Source of the DNA: Lineus longissimus
Taxonomy: Eukaryota > Nemertea > Pilidiophora > Heteronemertea > Lineidae
Assembly (NCBI RefSeq): GCF_910592395.1
Contig: NC_088321.1
Location: 12,402,001-12,466,000 of the forward strand
Direction: 5' to 3'
Length of the DNA stretch: 64,000 bases
This document shows, piece by piece, positions 9,552-21,320 of this stretch. Below the pieces are notes generated by a model. That model had not been told where the DNA came from, made no database searches, and saw nothing but the letters and a program-made list of their open reading frames with translations. The number at the start of each line of letters is the position of its first letter. The stretch's first letter is position 1. Position numbers and translations under genes: made by a program.

Positions 9552-10559
9552 AAAATCATTTCAGAAAAGCAAGGGATACAACGTTACAACTTTGTTCCAT
9601 AGAGGAGGATTCGACCTATTGTGTTCAATTCCATTGGATTCTTCGTGAGAAATATTGAACATCAGGAGAATATTATGTTGATAGCAGCATGCTTGTGCAA
9701 TTTACAGATCGTAGTTACATGGTAGCTATTTCGAGATTTCTATTTCGAGATTAAGAAATGACAAAAGACTTGGACAAAATTTATCGATTGCAACGAAGTT
9801 TAACAAACACGTGCAGATATCAAGTTTACGCATTTTGGCGTTGTCCAAGTCATTTATTGATATTATAGGTTTGTATCTATTAACCTGTGTGTATTTCCGC
9901 ATTGACATATGAACATGGGTATGTCCAGTGGGCCCTCAAATACACACACTCGTGCACAGTGCATAGACGCTGTACGAGATGTTCTATAAACCAATTAGTG
10001 TATTGCTGACTTGCTAGGGAACAAAATGGCGAACCCTAACATATACAAAAAGAACTTCGCAAAATCATTTGGATGAAGCAACACCCGTGCTTATTCGGAA
10101 GGACGACCTGATTTCTGTGTAAATATAAATATGTCTTTGCAAAATCTGATCTCCAGTTCGGTTGTAATTCCAAATCCCCCACAACCACAGTGGACAGCGG
10201 TACACCATTAACATGACCGTTATTACCATAAACAACATTTCCTGTGGTTTATGTTATGTTGAGGCCTGTTAGATTGATTATGGGCGGAACCCATGCTTAG
10301 TAGTGCATGGCCAAACAGTTAGCACAGCATTACTGGGCTCACATGGCTTAAAGGAGACAATACAGTATATTCCTGCAAATTATCAGGCGACTAGAACGGA
10401 AATCGACAAAAATTGAACCATAACTACCATTCAAATCACAGATTGGTTCTCAGTTTTTAGAGTGTAACTTGATCATCTAGTTGACAATTCAGGTAGAAAT
10501 AACATTATTTTCCGAAGAAAAAACCGTTCAATCGGATTTTCTATTTTTGTTGTGTAGCA

Positions 10560-10727
10560 AGTCGAATGTCGCTCTGAGCTTGGCAGGTTAAGACGGACTG
10601 TGTGTTCCTTTCACTATTGTCTGCCTTTTGTGAAGTCTGACGACATCAATTTCTTCTATTATCTCCTGGTGTCACCTGGGCTCATCTTATGTGTGACATG
10701 CTACTGGTTTTGCTAGAACGGGCCACA
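10560..10727. mobile_element. MITE-B, left-truncated copy
   Basis: Interior and right end match the 190-bp elements at 42850-43039 and 58546-58735, but the left inverted repeat is missing. The right end reads GCTAGAACGGGCCACA, with one change from the other copies. Confidence 0.7.
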
Positions 10728-12175
10728 GATATGATGATGTGTATGAAAACGAATTCTTTTTCAGGAATGCATGCTTTACTTCTAATCGCAGAAGGATAGT
10801 TCCATTTGACTGACTTTAAGACATAATACACATCAAAGAGAATGTTTTTCAACGCTATACAGGCAACGTCGAGCCAATCACAAAGCAATGTATCAAATTA
10901 GAATAAACAGCTTAAAACTGATTAAGGGCCTGTAAAATAAAATACATAAAAATAGTGATTGGCTTTGACATACACTGACTGCATGCGAAGCTTAGCTCAA
11001 ATTTATTAGTAATTTTGTCTTAACCAAACTTGGACTGCAGGAGAGTGTGAGAAGCAAGGATTTAAGGCAGAACATAAGACATTCAAAATAGTGTACATAT
11101 TGGAAATTGATAGATTTCGAAACTCTTTATCTTTTTGCTTCCAACTCAATCAATACGAACAATGGTTTCATTGATACGACCATGCATGAATACAGTTAAT
11201 TAGTTTTGAACTATTTCACTGGGTGTTTTATCCGTGTTCCGGAAAGCTCTCACTCTCTCGTTGCACTATCCTTTGTTTTATGTTCAAAGTATGAGTAGAG
11301 TAGGCCAACATGTCGTAAAACAACGGCTCGTTTGTAAGTGTCACATCAACTCTGGTACTGGCCATGGCCACCTTAGCTCTTTCGTCGATACCGTTTTACC
11401 GAGGCCGCAACTTCGACCGGCGGCCCTCTTACCAAGCTTACGATTGCGACAAATGAGTATGTCGTTAATTATGGACACGCTTTCTTTCGCTACATCAGCT
11501 CCAAAGAAATGTGTTACCAGCCTCAGGCGTAATACCGGAAAGTGGCAGCATGTTGGTCTTCGGGAAAAGGATTAGAACTACCTACTTTGGTCACTACTTG
11601 AATTATACTATTGATTGCTTTATAAATTATCATTGTATTCGTCAAGCTCTTTGTTTGTAGAGGCAACTTCTCAACGGCATCATAACGAATGTTCCTACAA
11701 GAGGTATCCATGTGTTGCAAGCGGTGTCTAGTTGTGTCTAGTAAAATGATCAGTGAAAATTAGTGTCAACAAACATTTGTTTTCGCACTTTTGAAAATCG
11801 GACATCGAAAAGGTTGCAGCTGTCTACAATGCTCATGTACATGCCTAAATCAAAGTGGTAATAAAATTGTCACCTGTGGCAAGAATTGAAGTTTGCTGTG
11901 CGGTTTCGGTGAACGGGATAAATCATGTACAATGATGTATACAAATTGAAAGTGTCTCTTTGGATTAAGGCTAAGATATAACTTCAACACAATTAAAGAA
12001 CATAACTGCACAATGTATCCGTTATACGCATTGTTTAGTGTGTACAAGTGTAGTGCCAGCCTTGATTGTCGGGCGATAGTTATATGTGAGGTCACTTATG
12101 GACTTTTTTCATTCTTATGCTGTTTTAACGATATACATTACGTCACAAAACATTTGCTATCGTTATGTCTTGAGG

Positions 12176-12328
12176 ATGAAGTGTGTTTTTCTCCGACTAA
12201 GTCTAACTGCTGTCCTCTTACGGCAATTGTCTGCATGCCTTTTCAGCTGCAATCACTACCTGACTACCAGAAACATTGCCTATTTTACCCAAAGCAAGAC
12301 TGTTGAAACAGATAAAGATGTTGACTAA
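12176..12328 (+). CDS. Uncertain short ORF with signal-like N-terminus
   Basis: The frame starts MKCVFLRLSLTAVLLRQLSA and ends VETDKDVD, 50 codons. Homologous frames are at 19106-19249 and 36108-36254 and near 26.24, 52.16 and 60.18 kb. Between some copies the indels are 6 nt and keep the frame; the copies near 5.11 and 46.02 kb are frameshifted. No splice donor or known family was recognised, and it may be chance. Confidence 0.2.
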   Translation: MKCVFLRLSLTAVLLRQLSACLFSCNHYLTTRNIAYFTQSKTVETDKDVD

Positions 12329-12726
12329 ATCTCATGCCCAGAAAACGCAATAGCGAGATATTTTTATAAGCGCTGCGTGATAGGTTTTCTTTATGAAAAT
12401 TGTAAATGCGCATTACAAAGAGCATTCATCAGACACCATATTGCAACACCGTTGCGACATGCGCGTGCATTGGCAGACTGCCCTCGAAGTTCTGATCAAA
12501 TTCATATGATTATCTCTTAGTCAAGATTGAAAAAGAATCTTTCAAGAATCGAGTAACGAATGTACATTGAAAATTCGAAGAATACAGCACAGATACAGCT
12601 ATACTTGATAACTCTGTAACATTCATTCGAACTTTTGAACCAGGAAGAAAAAACCCATTGTATTGGGATTGGTATTGTATTGTTACCCCACTCCGATCCA
12701 GTGTGAGTTAGGCTTTCAGTTCGACG

Positions 12727-12814
12727 ATGCGCCGCCTACTTACCGTTATACATGTATTGCTCCTTCAATCCATCGTCTGTAGAAGTACTGGAGACACATG
12801 TATCAACCACAGAG
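12727..12814 (+). CDS. Signal-peptide exon 1 of U3
   Basis: MRRLLTVIHVLLLQSIVCRS: two arginines, then a hydrophobic core. It ends in phase 1. The donor is the altered GTGAAT. Confidence 0.75.
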
Positions 12815-13792
12815 GTGAATTATTCAGGTCCCCGTTAATGAAATCGATTCGGCTCAGTCATTCCAGGCCGCACAAATTAGGTGATGACATCATTCTAAAT
12901 CCTATATCGGATAGTACGATGAATTCAAATGCTTAAAACAATTATACTTTTGCCGTATTAACAAAGTGCGTTAGGGTTGCTTGCCTTTCTCGAATCATTT
13001 CAGAGCTTGGAGCAAAGCGTTTGGCCAGCAGGTGCCCACTGCCAAATGATTGCGTCATTTGCCGGTGGTTGCCGTTCTAAAATTCGCATTGGACACATCG
13101 CCTCTTTCAAGAAAACTGATGGTACAGTTGTAGTTATAATTCATTGGAAAGCACAGCAATCAACTTTTCACATGCAACATATCATATTGCTTGAGTGGAG
13201 TGACTGAGCGCCTCAGGAAGGACCAGCCTATGGGTGAAACACTCACATGCTGGGTATGCATTCGTTCACGAGCCACGACAGTCTTTAGCGCCCAAAAGGG
13301 CTTCCAGTCTATTAAAAAGTTCAACATGAGCATTCATATCCCACCCCTTTTATGGCTGCGAAAGGCATACTTGTTTAGGCTCTACCCATCGAGGCGGTAG
13401 TAGAACTCGGGTTTTGTCTGGCTTTGGATCTTATTGGTGAGTGGATCCAATACACACTATATATCTGAATGATACCAATGGCAGCAGCTTGGATCGCAAT
13501 TTCAAGATATTGGTGCTAATTTCTACGAAAGCCTAAAAGGCTCATCTGAAATTCGAAATCCGAAATTTGAGATGCAATATTAACCAATCAGAGGGAAACT
13601 TTCAACATTTCAAAACCAATTAGATGTCGTGAAACATTTTATTCGGTGAATGCAAAATGGCCGCAATCGGCACTGCGTTTATATGCATCATATCATTGTA
13701 AGAAGCTAGATCAACTCGACTTGCTGATGTCAGGTGATTATTTTACATATACCGTGATGCATTCTTGACGCAATGAAAAAAGCTTGACTTAA

Positions 13793-13966
13793 TTGAACCA
13801 CCAGTTGTCTCTAAATTCACTTTGAAATTTCTCCATTGTCATAACTCAATGTTACACTTGATCTAATTTGCTAACTTTATTGAACCACCAGTTGTCTCTA
13901 AATTCACTTTGAAATTTCTCCATTGTCATAACTCAATGTTACACTTGATCTAATTTGCTAAAAGTT
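13793..13966. repeat. 87-bp tandem duplication in U3 intron 1
   Basis: The block beginning TTGAACCACCAGTTGTCTC at 13793 begins again at 13880. Other units carry it once. Noncoding. Confidence 0.85.
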
Positions 13967-14135
13967 TCCAAGCGATTAGGGATTTGGAATTTCGGGTTTC
14001 AGATTCAAGAATTTCGGACTTCGGATTTCGAATTTCAGATGGGCCTCTGAGCTTTCGTAAATTTTAGTAAATCAAGTTAAAGTAATAAAATTGACTGAGG
14101 CGATTTAAATGGAACAATGTTGTGTTCCTTTTCAG

Positions 14136-14178
14136 ACACCAGTGTGATCTTTCTTAATGGAACTGACAGGAATATAAG
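14136..14178 (+). CDS. Micro-exon 2 of U3
   Basis: Acceptor CTTTTCAG, donor GTAACT. One replacement relative to U2 gives SVIFLNGT. The NGT sequon and phase are kept. Confidence 0.68.
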
Positions 14179-14577
14179 GTAACTGCGTCTGTGGATTCTA
14201 CATTATTCATAAACTTTGGAAGCAAAACCACTGCATCTTTGTTCCCTTTTATTCCCGCATCCAATATTGTAACACTGCTCAACAGGGGAGCTAGCTTCCA
14301 GTCTACCGCAATACGATGCTACACAGCCATAGAAGACCTACAGTTTGCTTCTTTTCATCGCCATTTCCGTCTGCAGTTCCAAGCCATCAGAATCAGTCGG
14401 GTATCAATCGGTTGCTCCACTCTACTTGAGGCTGTTTATGTTTATACATTGGCTGTGGCTCCGTGTACAGACTTTGTCATTTATGGCATCGGAATTTCTC
14501 CATAGAAGTTAACGACTGTGTCTTTAAATGCAAAACTTTTCAAGACATTTTAACTCTACGATTTCAAAATCCCCCAG

Positions 14578-15131
14578 TGTGAAATACGGTGCAAATTACG
14601 CCAAGTCAACTTATTTTGGTGAGGTTCTCTCATTTAATGGATGTGATCATGATGTTAAGCTGAACATTGATCTTCAGAAAAACGATGTCGTTTCGTTTGC
14701 TCTCTACTTTCGGCAGCGTCACCATAACAGACGATGTGAATCAATAATTTGGATTTCTGGAAGACGCTTTGACGTTTACGTCAATAGCTTTCGTGGTATA
14801 CATGTAATGTGTAATAACCGACATCATAAGAATTTGGCGCGAAGAACTGAAACTGGAAAGGCACTCAAGGCGCGTGTTTGGTATTTTATTGTTGTAACGG
14901 TGGACAAAGTAAGAAATATCCATAATATTTACCTCGACGGAGTAAAACTGGATGCTAGAAAGGTTCCTAGATATGTCAAGTTCAGATCAGGTCGCTTTCA
15001 TCTTCTTGGTCGTCATTTCCCCATCCCAGGAAGACGCTGCACTTCACATCCTTTTATCGGTGCTATGTCCAACCTTAGGATTTTTCCATGTCTGTTGAAT
15101 CAACGGGAGGTTCGAAGTATTTATGAGAGCG
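14578..15131 (+). CDS. LamG-like exon 3 of U3
   Basis: 554 nt, same length as U2. Replacements relative to U2 include WYFIVVTVD, HNIYLDGVKLDARKV, an S-to-G before RFHLLGRH, and RCTSHPF. Silent changes are few (two noted by eye). It ends GAGAGCG before GTAAGT. Confidence 0.85.
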
Positions 15132-16100
15132 GTAAGTCAGAAGTTAAGAGTTAGTGCCTTCATTTTCACCTATTTGAACTATCACACCCGGGTTTTGTTT
15201 TTATTGATCAGTTGTCTAAGACAAGTGTAACCAACAATAACATTGCGTCAACTCCTCCAACACGTTTAATGCAAACGTAAAGTGAACGTGTTGGTGACTT
15301 CTGTTGGAAAACCACAGGCATGCCAGGCCCTAATAGATCATTTCGAAACCCAACAGTAATGTTAGTGTTCAGCTTTGTCATTTAGTCCTCAGCATTGTAA
15401 ATACAAGTATAGGATACCTTGGACAAGCCATATTTTGTTACTGGATATTTCCCATCCATTCTTGGCACAACGCACAACACTGACCAGTATATAGAATTCA
15501 CACTGATACAAGAATAAAGATTTTCTGGCCGAAAATGACAAATATCAATTGATTCCGCCAATGTAGACAAATGCATACTTACGAAATATAATTCGTTACC
15601 ATGCTAACAACTTATGAACGTTGAAACTGATCCCAGCCTGAAACTGCGGCAATAAAGACCTTGAACATGGCAGCACGTTCTCAGTTCCGTGTGGCACAGC
15701 TTTGTGATACAGTCATTCAGTCACAGCCAATCAGATTGTGGGTATTTTTACATATCACTCGCCGAATCCTCATTTCCCATTGTCATTACAGTTAAATATG
15801 AGAGTAAGTATGGCACGCATTCTCAAAAACTATTTTAAAGGGATTTTATCCAAACATTCTGACTGCGAATGTTGTCTCTTTAAAACAGACTAGTTTGAGA
15901 CCTACAGTTTTAGTTTGAGGTACTTCAGAGATATAAAAGTTGTTCCTTGCTGTCGAGTATGTCGGTATTGACGTCTCCTCACACACCACTCGGGTGGAGT
16001 GGTCAGTATGTCAGTTTGACATTTTGACATTCATTTTACCTCGATCTACCCTCCCGTTGTTTGGAATAAAAAAATTTAACTTTAAACTATTGTTGTATAG

Positions 16101-16294
16101 AAAACCGACTGATGTTCATAAAGGAAGACGGCGACTCTGACTCCATTGACGAAATATCTTATAACAGAGGACCTGTCCGTTCAAAGATACAATGCAGCTT
16201 GTACTGTTATGACAAGAACACACGCAATGAGACCTGTAAAGCCTTTAGCTTTAATATCAACACAAACTGTTGTGAAATTTTACAAGATATGTAA
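16101..16294 (+). CDS. PAN/apple-like exon 4 of U3
   Basis: Acceptor TTGTATAG. It reads the IQCSLYCYD and NETCKAFSFN core and NCCEILQDM, with stop at 16292-16294. If the 17-nt GT...AG at 16291-16307 were removed, this copy would meet a TAG soon after EED, unlike most copies. Confidence 0.75.
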
Positions 16295-16409
16295 AAAATC
16301 ATTTCAGAAAAGCAAGGGATACAACGTTACAACTTTGTTCCATAGAGGAGGATTAGACATATTGTGTTAAATTTTATTGGATTCTTCGTGAGAATAATTG
16401 AACATCAGG

Positions 16410-16557
16410 GATTCCCTCCTCAAAAACCGCTGTTACACCGGTGTAACCCAACACCGAGCAGGGTGGTCAAGTGTTGGTGTAGTGATGGTGTTACCTTGGT
16501 GACGGTGTTACACCAACACTTTACACTTTCTCAACCCCAAGACTTGACCTGACACAC
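16410..16557. repeat. Hairpin-forming insert replacing about 1 kb of spacer
   Basis: The normal spacer diverges after CATCAGG and resumes near CACTGTGAACGAG. Inside are a perfect 16-bp palindrome, GTTACACCGGTGTAAC at 16432-16447, and a 12-bp perfect stem (AGTGTTGGTGTA at 16470, complement at 16509-16520). The same insert is at 50274-50421. It is probably a small nonautonomous transposon remnant joined to a deletion; no target duplication is visible. Confidence 0.55.
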
Positions 16558-16716
16558 TGTGACACTGTGAACGAGATTGTACAAAGGATGTTGTCTAATG
16601 ATAGTTTTTTAGCGGTTTTATAAAAGCGATATATAGATCGGACACTTCAATTTTTCGTATCGCAATAATCTTAGATATAAATGTTTCCAACGTTTGAAAA
16701 AGATTTATGATTTTTT

Positions 16717-17040
16717 GCCGGGAAGCCGACACGAATCGTGCCCCAGCCCGGGCAGGGTGTGATGTTGAGCCGTGAGTCAGATGCCCCGGACTCTGCCGCG
16801 CCTCGCGCATCACCTCGGGCGGGTGGCCCCTACAAGAGCACGAAGACGCAGGAAAGACCGGAAGATGACTCGGTCAGAGAGCCGAGGCCAAGACAGGGCA
16901 GGGCAGTTAGACAATAAGCCACGAGTCCATCGCCCCAGACTCTTCGGCATATCGTCCATCAACTCGATCCAGGTTGACCTTCCCGCTTGCCCTCCAAGGG
17001 CGTGAAGCCCAGGCATGTGCGAGACGGTATAGGCTGGCCT
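16717..17040. repeat. GC-rich cassette A (copy 1)
   Basis: About 320 bp, markedly GC-rich against AT-rich surroundings, containing CCCCAGCCCGGGCAGGG and CGCGCCTCGCGCATCACC. It recurs at 24803, 34603 and 50581. Frames are open on both strands (minus-strand MPGLHALGGQAGRSTWIELM) but I recognise no domain. No tRNA-like A/B boxes or terminal repeats were seen. Origin unknown. Confidence 0.6.
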
Positions 17041-17433
17041 ATACAGGTAACGCCAAGCCAAGCACAAAGCAATGTATAAAATTAGAATAAACAGCTCAAA
17101 TCTGATTAATGGCTTGTAAAATAAAATACTTAAAAATAGTGATTGGCATTGACACACACTGGTTACAAGCGAAGCTTAGCTCAAATTTATTAGTAATTTT
17201 GTCTTAACCAAACTTGGACTGCAGGAGAGTGTGAGAAGCAAGGATTTAAGGCAGAACATAAGAATTCAAAATACATAGTGTACATATTGGAAATTGATAG
17301 ATTTCGAAACTCTTTATCTTTTTGCTTCCAACTCAATCAATACGAACAATGGTTTCATTGATACGACCATGCGTGAATACAGTTAATGAGTTTTGAACTA
17401 TTTCACTGGGTGTTTTATCCTTGTTCCGGAAAG

Positions 17434-17449
17434 CTCTCTCTCTCTCTCT
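17434..17449. repeat. (TC)n microsatellite
   Basis: Short CT dinucleotide run, also at 51299-51313 in the sister block and replaced by CACTCTC or CTTCTCTC in other units. Confidence 0.8.
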
Positions 17450-18145
17450 TTGCACCATCCTTTGCTTTATGTTCAAAGTCTGAGTAGAGTAGGCCAACAT
17501 GTCGTAAAACAACGGCTCGTTTGCAAGTGTCACATCAACTCTGGTACTGGTCATGGCCACCTTAGCTCTTTCGTCGATACCGATTAACCGAGGCCGCAAC
17601 TTCGACCGACAGCCTTCTTACTGTTGTGACAGGGCAGTAGATCTTTAATTATCGAGGCGCCTCCAAAATAATGGGTTACCAGCCTTAGGCGAAATACTGG
17701 AAAGTGGCAGCATCTTAGCCTGCGGGAAAAAGATTGGAACTACCTACTTTGATCACGACTTGAATTATACCATCGATTCGATAATAAATGATCATTATAT
17801 TCGTCAAACGTTTTGTTTGAAGAGGCAATTTCTCAGTGGTGGCATGACGAATGTTCGTGCAAGAGGTATCAGTGTGTTGCTAGCGATGTCTAGTTGTGTC
17901 TATCAAAATGATAAGTGAACATTTGCGTCGCAGCAGTGTACAATGCTCACATACATGCCTAAATCAAAGGGGTATTGAAATTGCCACCTGTGGCGAGAAT
18001 TTACCTTTGCTGGGCGGAATTAGTCAACGCGGTATATTATGTACAATGATGTACACAAATTGAAAGTGTATATTGGGATTAAGGCTAATATATAACTTCG
18101 ACACAATGCAGGAACATAACTACACAATGTATCCGTTAAACCCTT

Positions 18146-18960
18146 GTCTTGTATTAGTAGATCCCTCCGCTTGATCGGAGCACCTTGCTCGGGTCGATAT
18201 CCTGATCCTCTGCAAGTAGTTTTTCGTTTATCTTAATGTCTCGCGTAGTGTGCAGTTTGTGGCACTGCAAGTTTGAGAGTGTATTGGCACTTATTACGTT
18301 TTTGTTTAGCTTTAGCATGATAATATTTCTATTGTTTCTAGTGTTATTTTGAGTGATATGTCCCCACCCGTTCAGCACCGCAGAGCATACTTCATCGTCT
18401 GTCCTTGGTGGCGTCAGCTTATCTTCTGTGTATAGTTTCTGGAGGTTCTCTATCCTGGCAGCTCTCATCTCTTGGATGATTGGGCATCTGATCAGGAAGT
18501 GAACAACATCCTCCTCCTCCTCGTTGCACAGGGGGCAGATTGGGGAGATCTCCTTTTTTAAGAACTGGACCTTTGTGACCTGTAGGCCGTATCTACCCAC
18601 CAGTAGACGTGCCCTTGTGGTTGCAGCCTCCACCATATATGGTTTGCCTTTGCACGGAAGCCATAATGGGTGAGGTTTGCCTGTCCAAGTCTGATGAACA
18701 ATCACCCATTTGAGAGTCTTCTTACTGCCTGCCTCGATTGACAGTTTTGTGTACCATTTGTCCTTTACTGGTAGGGTTGTGTGTTCTCGCCAGGAAGATT
18801 TAGGCCAAGGGTACACTATTGCCTGATTCACATCAATGCCATAGTGCCATCCCAGCTTGCGGACCTGTGCAAACCAGCTCTTGGAAGTGTCTGTCTTCGT
18901 CGCTAATTGTCGCTAACCCTTCGTCGCTAATTGTCGCTAACCCTTTCGTCGCTAACCCTT
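18146..18960 (-). mobile_element. 5'-truncated LINE (non-LTR retrotransposon) fragment
   Basis: An insertion between ...GTTAAACCCTT and TGTGCAGTGTG, a site that is continuous in U6 (35.95 kb). The + strand shows the 3' end of the element first. Its right (5') end is a run of GTCGCTAACCCTT-like repeats at 18896-18960 that echoes the target sequence AACCCTT, so the exact duplication is blurred. Confidence 0.75.
18154..18905 (-). pseudogene. C-terminal fragment of LINE ORF2 polyprotein
   Basis: The minus-strand frame is open from about 18905 to a stop at 18154-18156, roughly 250 codons with no visible break. It shows a tryptophan-rich stretch (WFAQVRKLGWHYGIDVNQ) and CPLCNEEEEDVVHFLIRCP, the Cys-x2-Cys...His...Cys signature found downstream of reverse transcriptase in many LINEs. 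The endonuclease and RT core are absent, so this is a dead 3' fragment. Clade not assigned. Confidence 0.7.
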
Positions 18961-19886
18961 TGTGCAGTGTGTACAAGTGGAGTGTGAGCCTTGGTAGTCT
19001 GGCAGTAGTTGTCTGTGAGGTCGTTTATGGACGTTTTTCATTCTCAGGCTATTTTAACGATAAACATTACAGCACTAAATATTTGCTATCGTTTTGTTTT
19101 GAAGAATGAAGTGTTTTTCTTTACGACTAACAGCTGTCCTCTTACGGCAAGTGTATGCATGCCTTTTCAGCTGCAATCACTACCGGACCACCAGAAACGT
19201 TGCCTATTTTACCCCAAGCAAGATAGTTGAAACAGATATTATTGACTAAAGGTCATGCTTAGAAAACGCAATAGCGAGTTCTGGACTAAGAGATCCTGTC
19301 GAGGCACAAAATTGTTATTTAGACCACCTGAACGTCGTAAAAATAACTAAATTGGTGATTACCTGTTATGCAGTTCACGGACTGGAGTCAGTTATGCATG
19401 CAATGTTACCCAGATGGCAAGCTCTCATAATCACCTGCCTGAGGGGAACTCGAAACTGCAAAGATTTATCAATGGAAGGTTATTCGCCCGCCTTAGGTTT
19501 TAACAGGGCCGTTCAGAACTACCTATTTTTATAAGCGTTTCGTGGTAGGTTTTCTTTAAGAAAATTGTAAATGCGCCTTACAAAGAGCATTCAGACGCCA
19601 TTGCAACACAGTTGCGGCATGCGCGTGCACGCTAGGCAGACGGTCCTCGAAGCTCTGATCAAATTCGTATGATTATCTTTTGGTCAAGATTGAAAAAGAA
19701 TCTTTCAAGAATCGAGTAACGAATGTACATTGAAAATTCGAAGAATACACAGATACAGCTATACTTGATAACTCTGTTACATTCATTCGAACTTCTGAAC
19801 GAGGTAGAAAAAACCCATTGTATTGGGATTGCTAATGTATTGTTAACCCACTCCGATCCAGTGTGAGTTAGGCTTTCAGTTCGACG

Positions 19887-19968
19887 ATGCGCCACCTACT
19901 TACCGGTATATTACTCCTTCAATCCATCGCCTGTAGAAGTACTGGAGACAACTGTATCAACCACAGAG
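19887..19968 (+). CDS. Signal-peptide exon 1 of U4
   Basis: MRHLLTGILLLQSIACRSTG: a strong hydrophobic core with cleavage likely near ACRS. Phase 1, donor GTGAGT. Confidence 0.78.
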
Positions 19969-21320
19969 GTGAGTTGTTTGGAATTATTCAGGTCCCCGTC
20001 AATGAAATCAATTCGGCTCAGTCATCCCAGGCCGCACAAATTAGGTGATGACATCATTCTAAATCCTATATCGGATAGTACGATGAATGCAAATGCTTAA
20101 AACAATTATACGTTTGCCGTATTAACAAAGTGCGTTAGGGTTGCTTGCCTGCCTCAAATCATCTCAGAGGTTGGAGCAAAGCGTTTGGCCAGCAGGTGCC
20201 CACCGCCAAATGATTGCATCATTGGCCGGTGGTTGCCGTTCTAAGATTCGCATTGGACAGATCACCCCTTTCAAGAAAACTGATGGTACAGTTGTAGTTA
20301 TAATTCATTAGAAAGCACAGCAATCAACTTTTCACATGCAATATATCATATTGCTTGAGTGGAGTTACTGAGCGCCTCAGGAAGGACCGGCCTATGGATG
20401 AAACACTCACATGCTGGGTATGCACTCGTTCACGAGCCACGACAGTCTTAAGCGCCCAAAAAGGGCTTCCAGTCTATTAAAAAGTTCAACATGAGCATTC
20501 ATATCCCACCCCTTTTATGGCTGCGAAAAGCATACTTGTTTAGGCACTACCCATCGAGGCGGTAGTAGAACTCGGGTTTTGTCTGGCTTTGGATCTTATT
20601 GGTGAGTGGATCCAATACACACTGTATATTTTAATAATACCAATGACATCAGCAGAGATCGCAATTTAAAGACATAGGTGCTAATTTCTACGAAAGCCCA
20701 GCAGACTCATCGGAAATTCGCAATCCGAAATTTGAGATCCAATATTAACCAATCAGAGGGAAACTTTCAACATTTCAAAACCAATTAGATGTCGTGAAAC
20801 ATTTTATTCGGTGAATGCAAAATGGCCGCAATCGGCACTGCGTTTATATGCATCAAATCATTGTAAGAAGCTAGATCAACTCGACTTGCTGATGTCAGGT
20901 GATTATTTTACATATACCGTGATGCATTCTTGACGCAATGATTAGTAGAAAATAGGTCAAATATATTGCATTATTTCAAAATGATCTTCTTGCTAGTCTG
21001 ACAATCTCAAAGAATCCTGCCCATGTCGGGTTATAGCTGCAATTTAATAAAAAAAAGCTTGACTTATTTGAAGAACCATTGGTCTCTTTTGTCATTAGAG
21101 CAAAGTACTGATTGTTACACTTGATCTGATTGGCTAAACGTTTCCCAGCGACTAGTGATCGAGTTTGAATTTCCGATTCGGATTCGAGAATTTCGGACTC
21201 CGGATTTCTAATTTCAGATGGACCATCTGGGCTTTCGTAAATTTAAATAAATCACGTTGTAATTTAAAATTGACTAAGGCGATTTATAATGGAACAATGT
21301 TGTGTTCCTTTGCATTTCAG

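Larger units (their letters stand above)
9552..12726. other. Spacer U2-U3
   Basis: Repeated intergenic sequence as in the other units, with the left-truncated MITE-B copy at 10560-10727 and no GC-rich cassette. AATAAA signals occur in the block with ATTAGAATAAACAGC near 10900. The short frame starting MKCVFLRLSLTAVLL lies at 12176-12328, and the 5' flank of U3 precedes 12727. The GSILAFGK-like frame near 11.55 kb has a stop in this copy. Confidence 0.55.
12727..16294 (+). other. U3: complete secreted PAN-LamG gene model
   Basis: Exons are 12727-12814, 14136-14178, 14578-15131 and 16101-16294, totalling 879 nt for 292 residues with phases 1, 2, 1. It is the closest paralog of U2. The exon-1 donor is GTGAAT rather than GTGAGT because a roughly 10-bp deletion removed the following bases, so exon 1 splicing may be weaker. 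Intron 1 (12815-14135) has lost most of the block that is duplicated in U2 but has an 87-bp tandem duplication at 13793-13966. Intron 2 (14179-14577) and intron 3 (15132-16100) are plain repeat-unit sequence. Confidence 0.72.
16295..19886. other. Spacer U3-U4
   Basis: It contains, in order, the hairpin insert (16410-16557), the GC-rich cassette (16717-17040), AATAAA at 17086-17091, a short TC run (17434-17449), a copy of the GSILA-type frame near 17.7 kb, the LINE fragment (18146-18960), the MKCF-type frame (19106-19249), and the 5' flank of U4. From about 16.0 to 18.1 kb it is nearly identical to 49.9-52.0 kb, which lacks the LINE. Confidence 0.55.

Noticed and set aside
15667-15800. Frame MAARSQFRVAQLCDTVIQSQ in intron 3, repeated in most units
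   Set aside because: Indels between copies (for example near 23030) shift the frame, so it behaves as noncoding intron sequence.
18154-18905. Host gene on the minus strand
   Set aside because: The Cys-x2-Cys...His...Cys motif, its absence from every other repeat unit and the clean break in the spacer point to a LINE 3' fragment.
18896-18960. Telomere-like repeat (AACCCT-type)
   Set aside because: Units are about 13 bp with GTCGCTA interruptions and lie at the LINE junction; not TTAGGG arrays.
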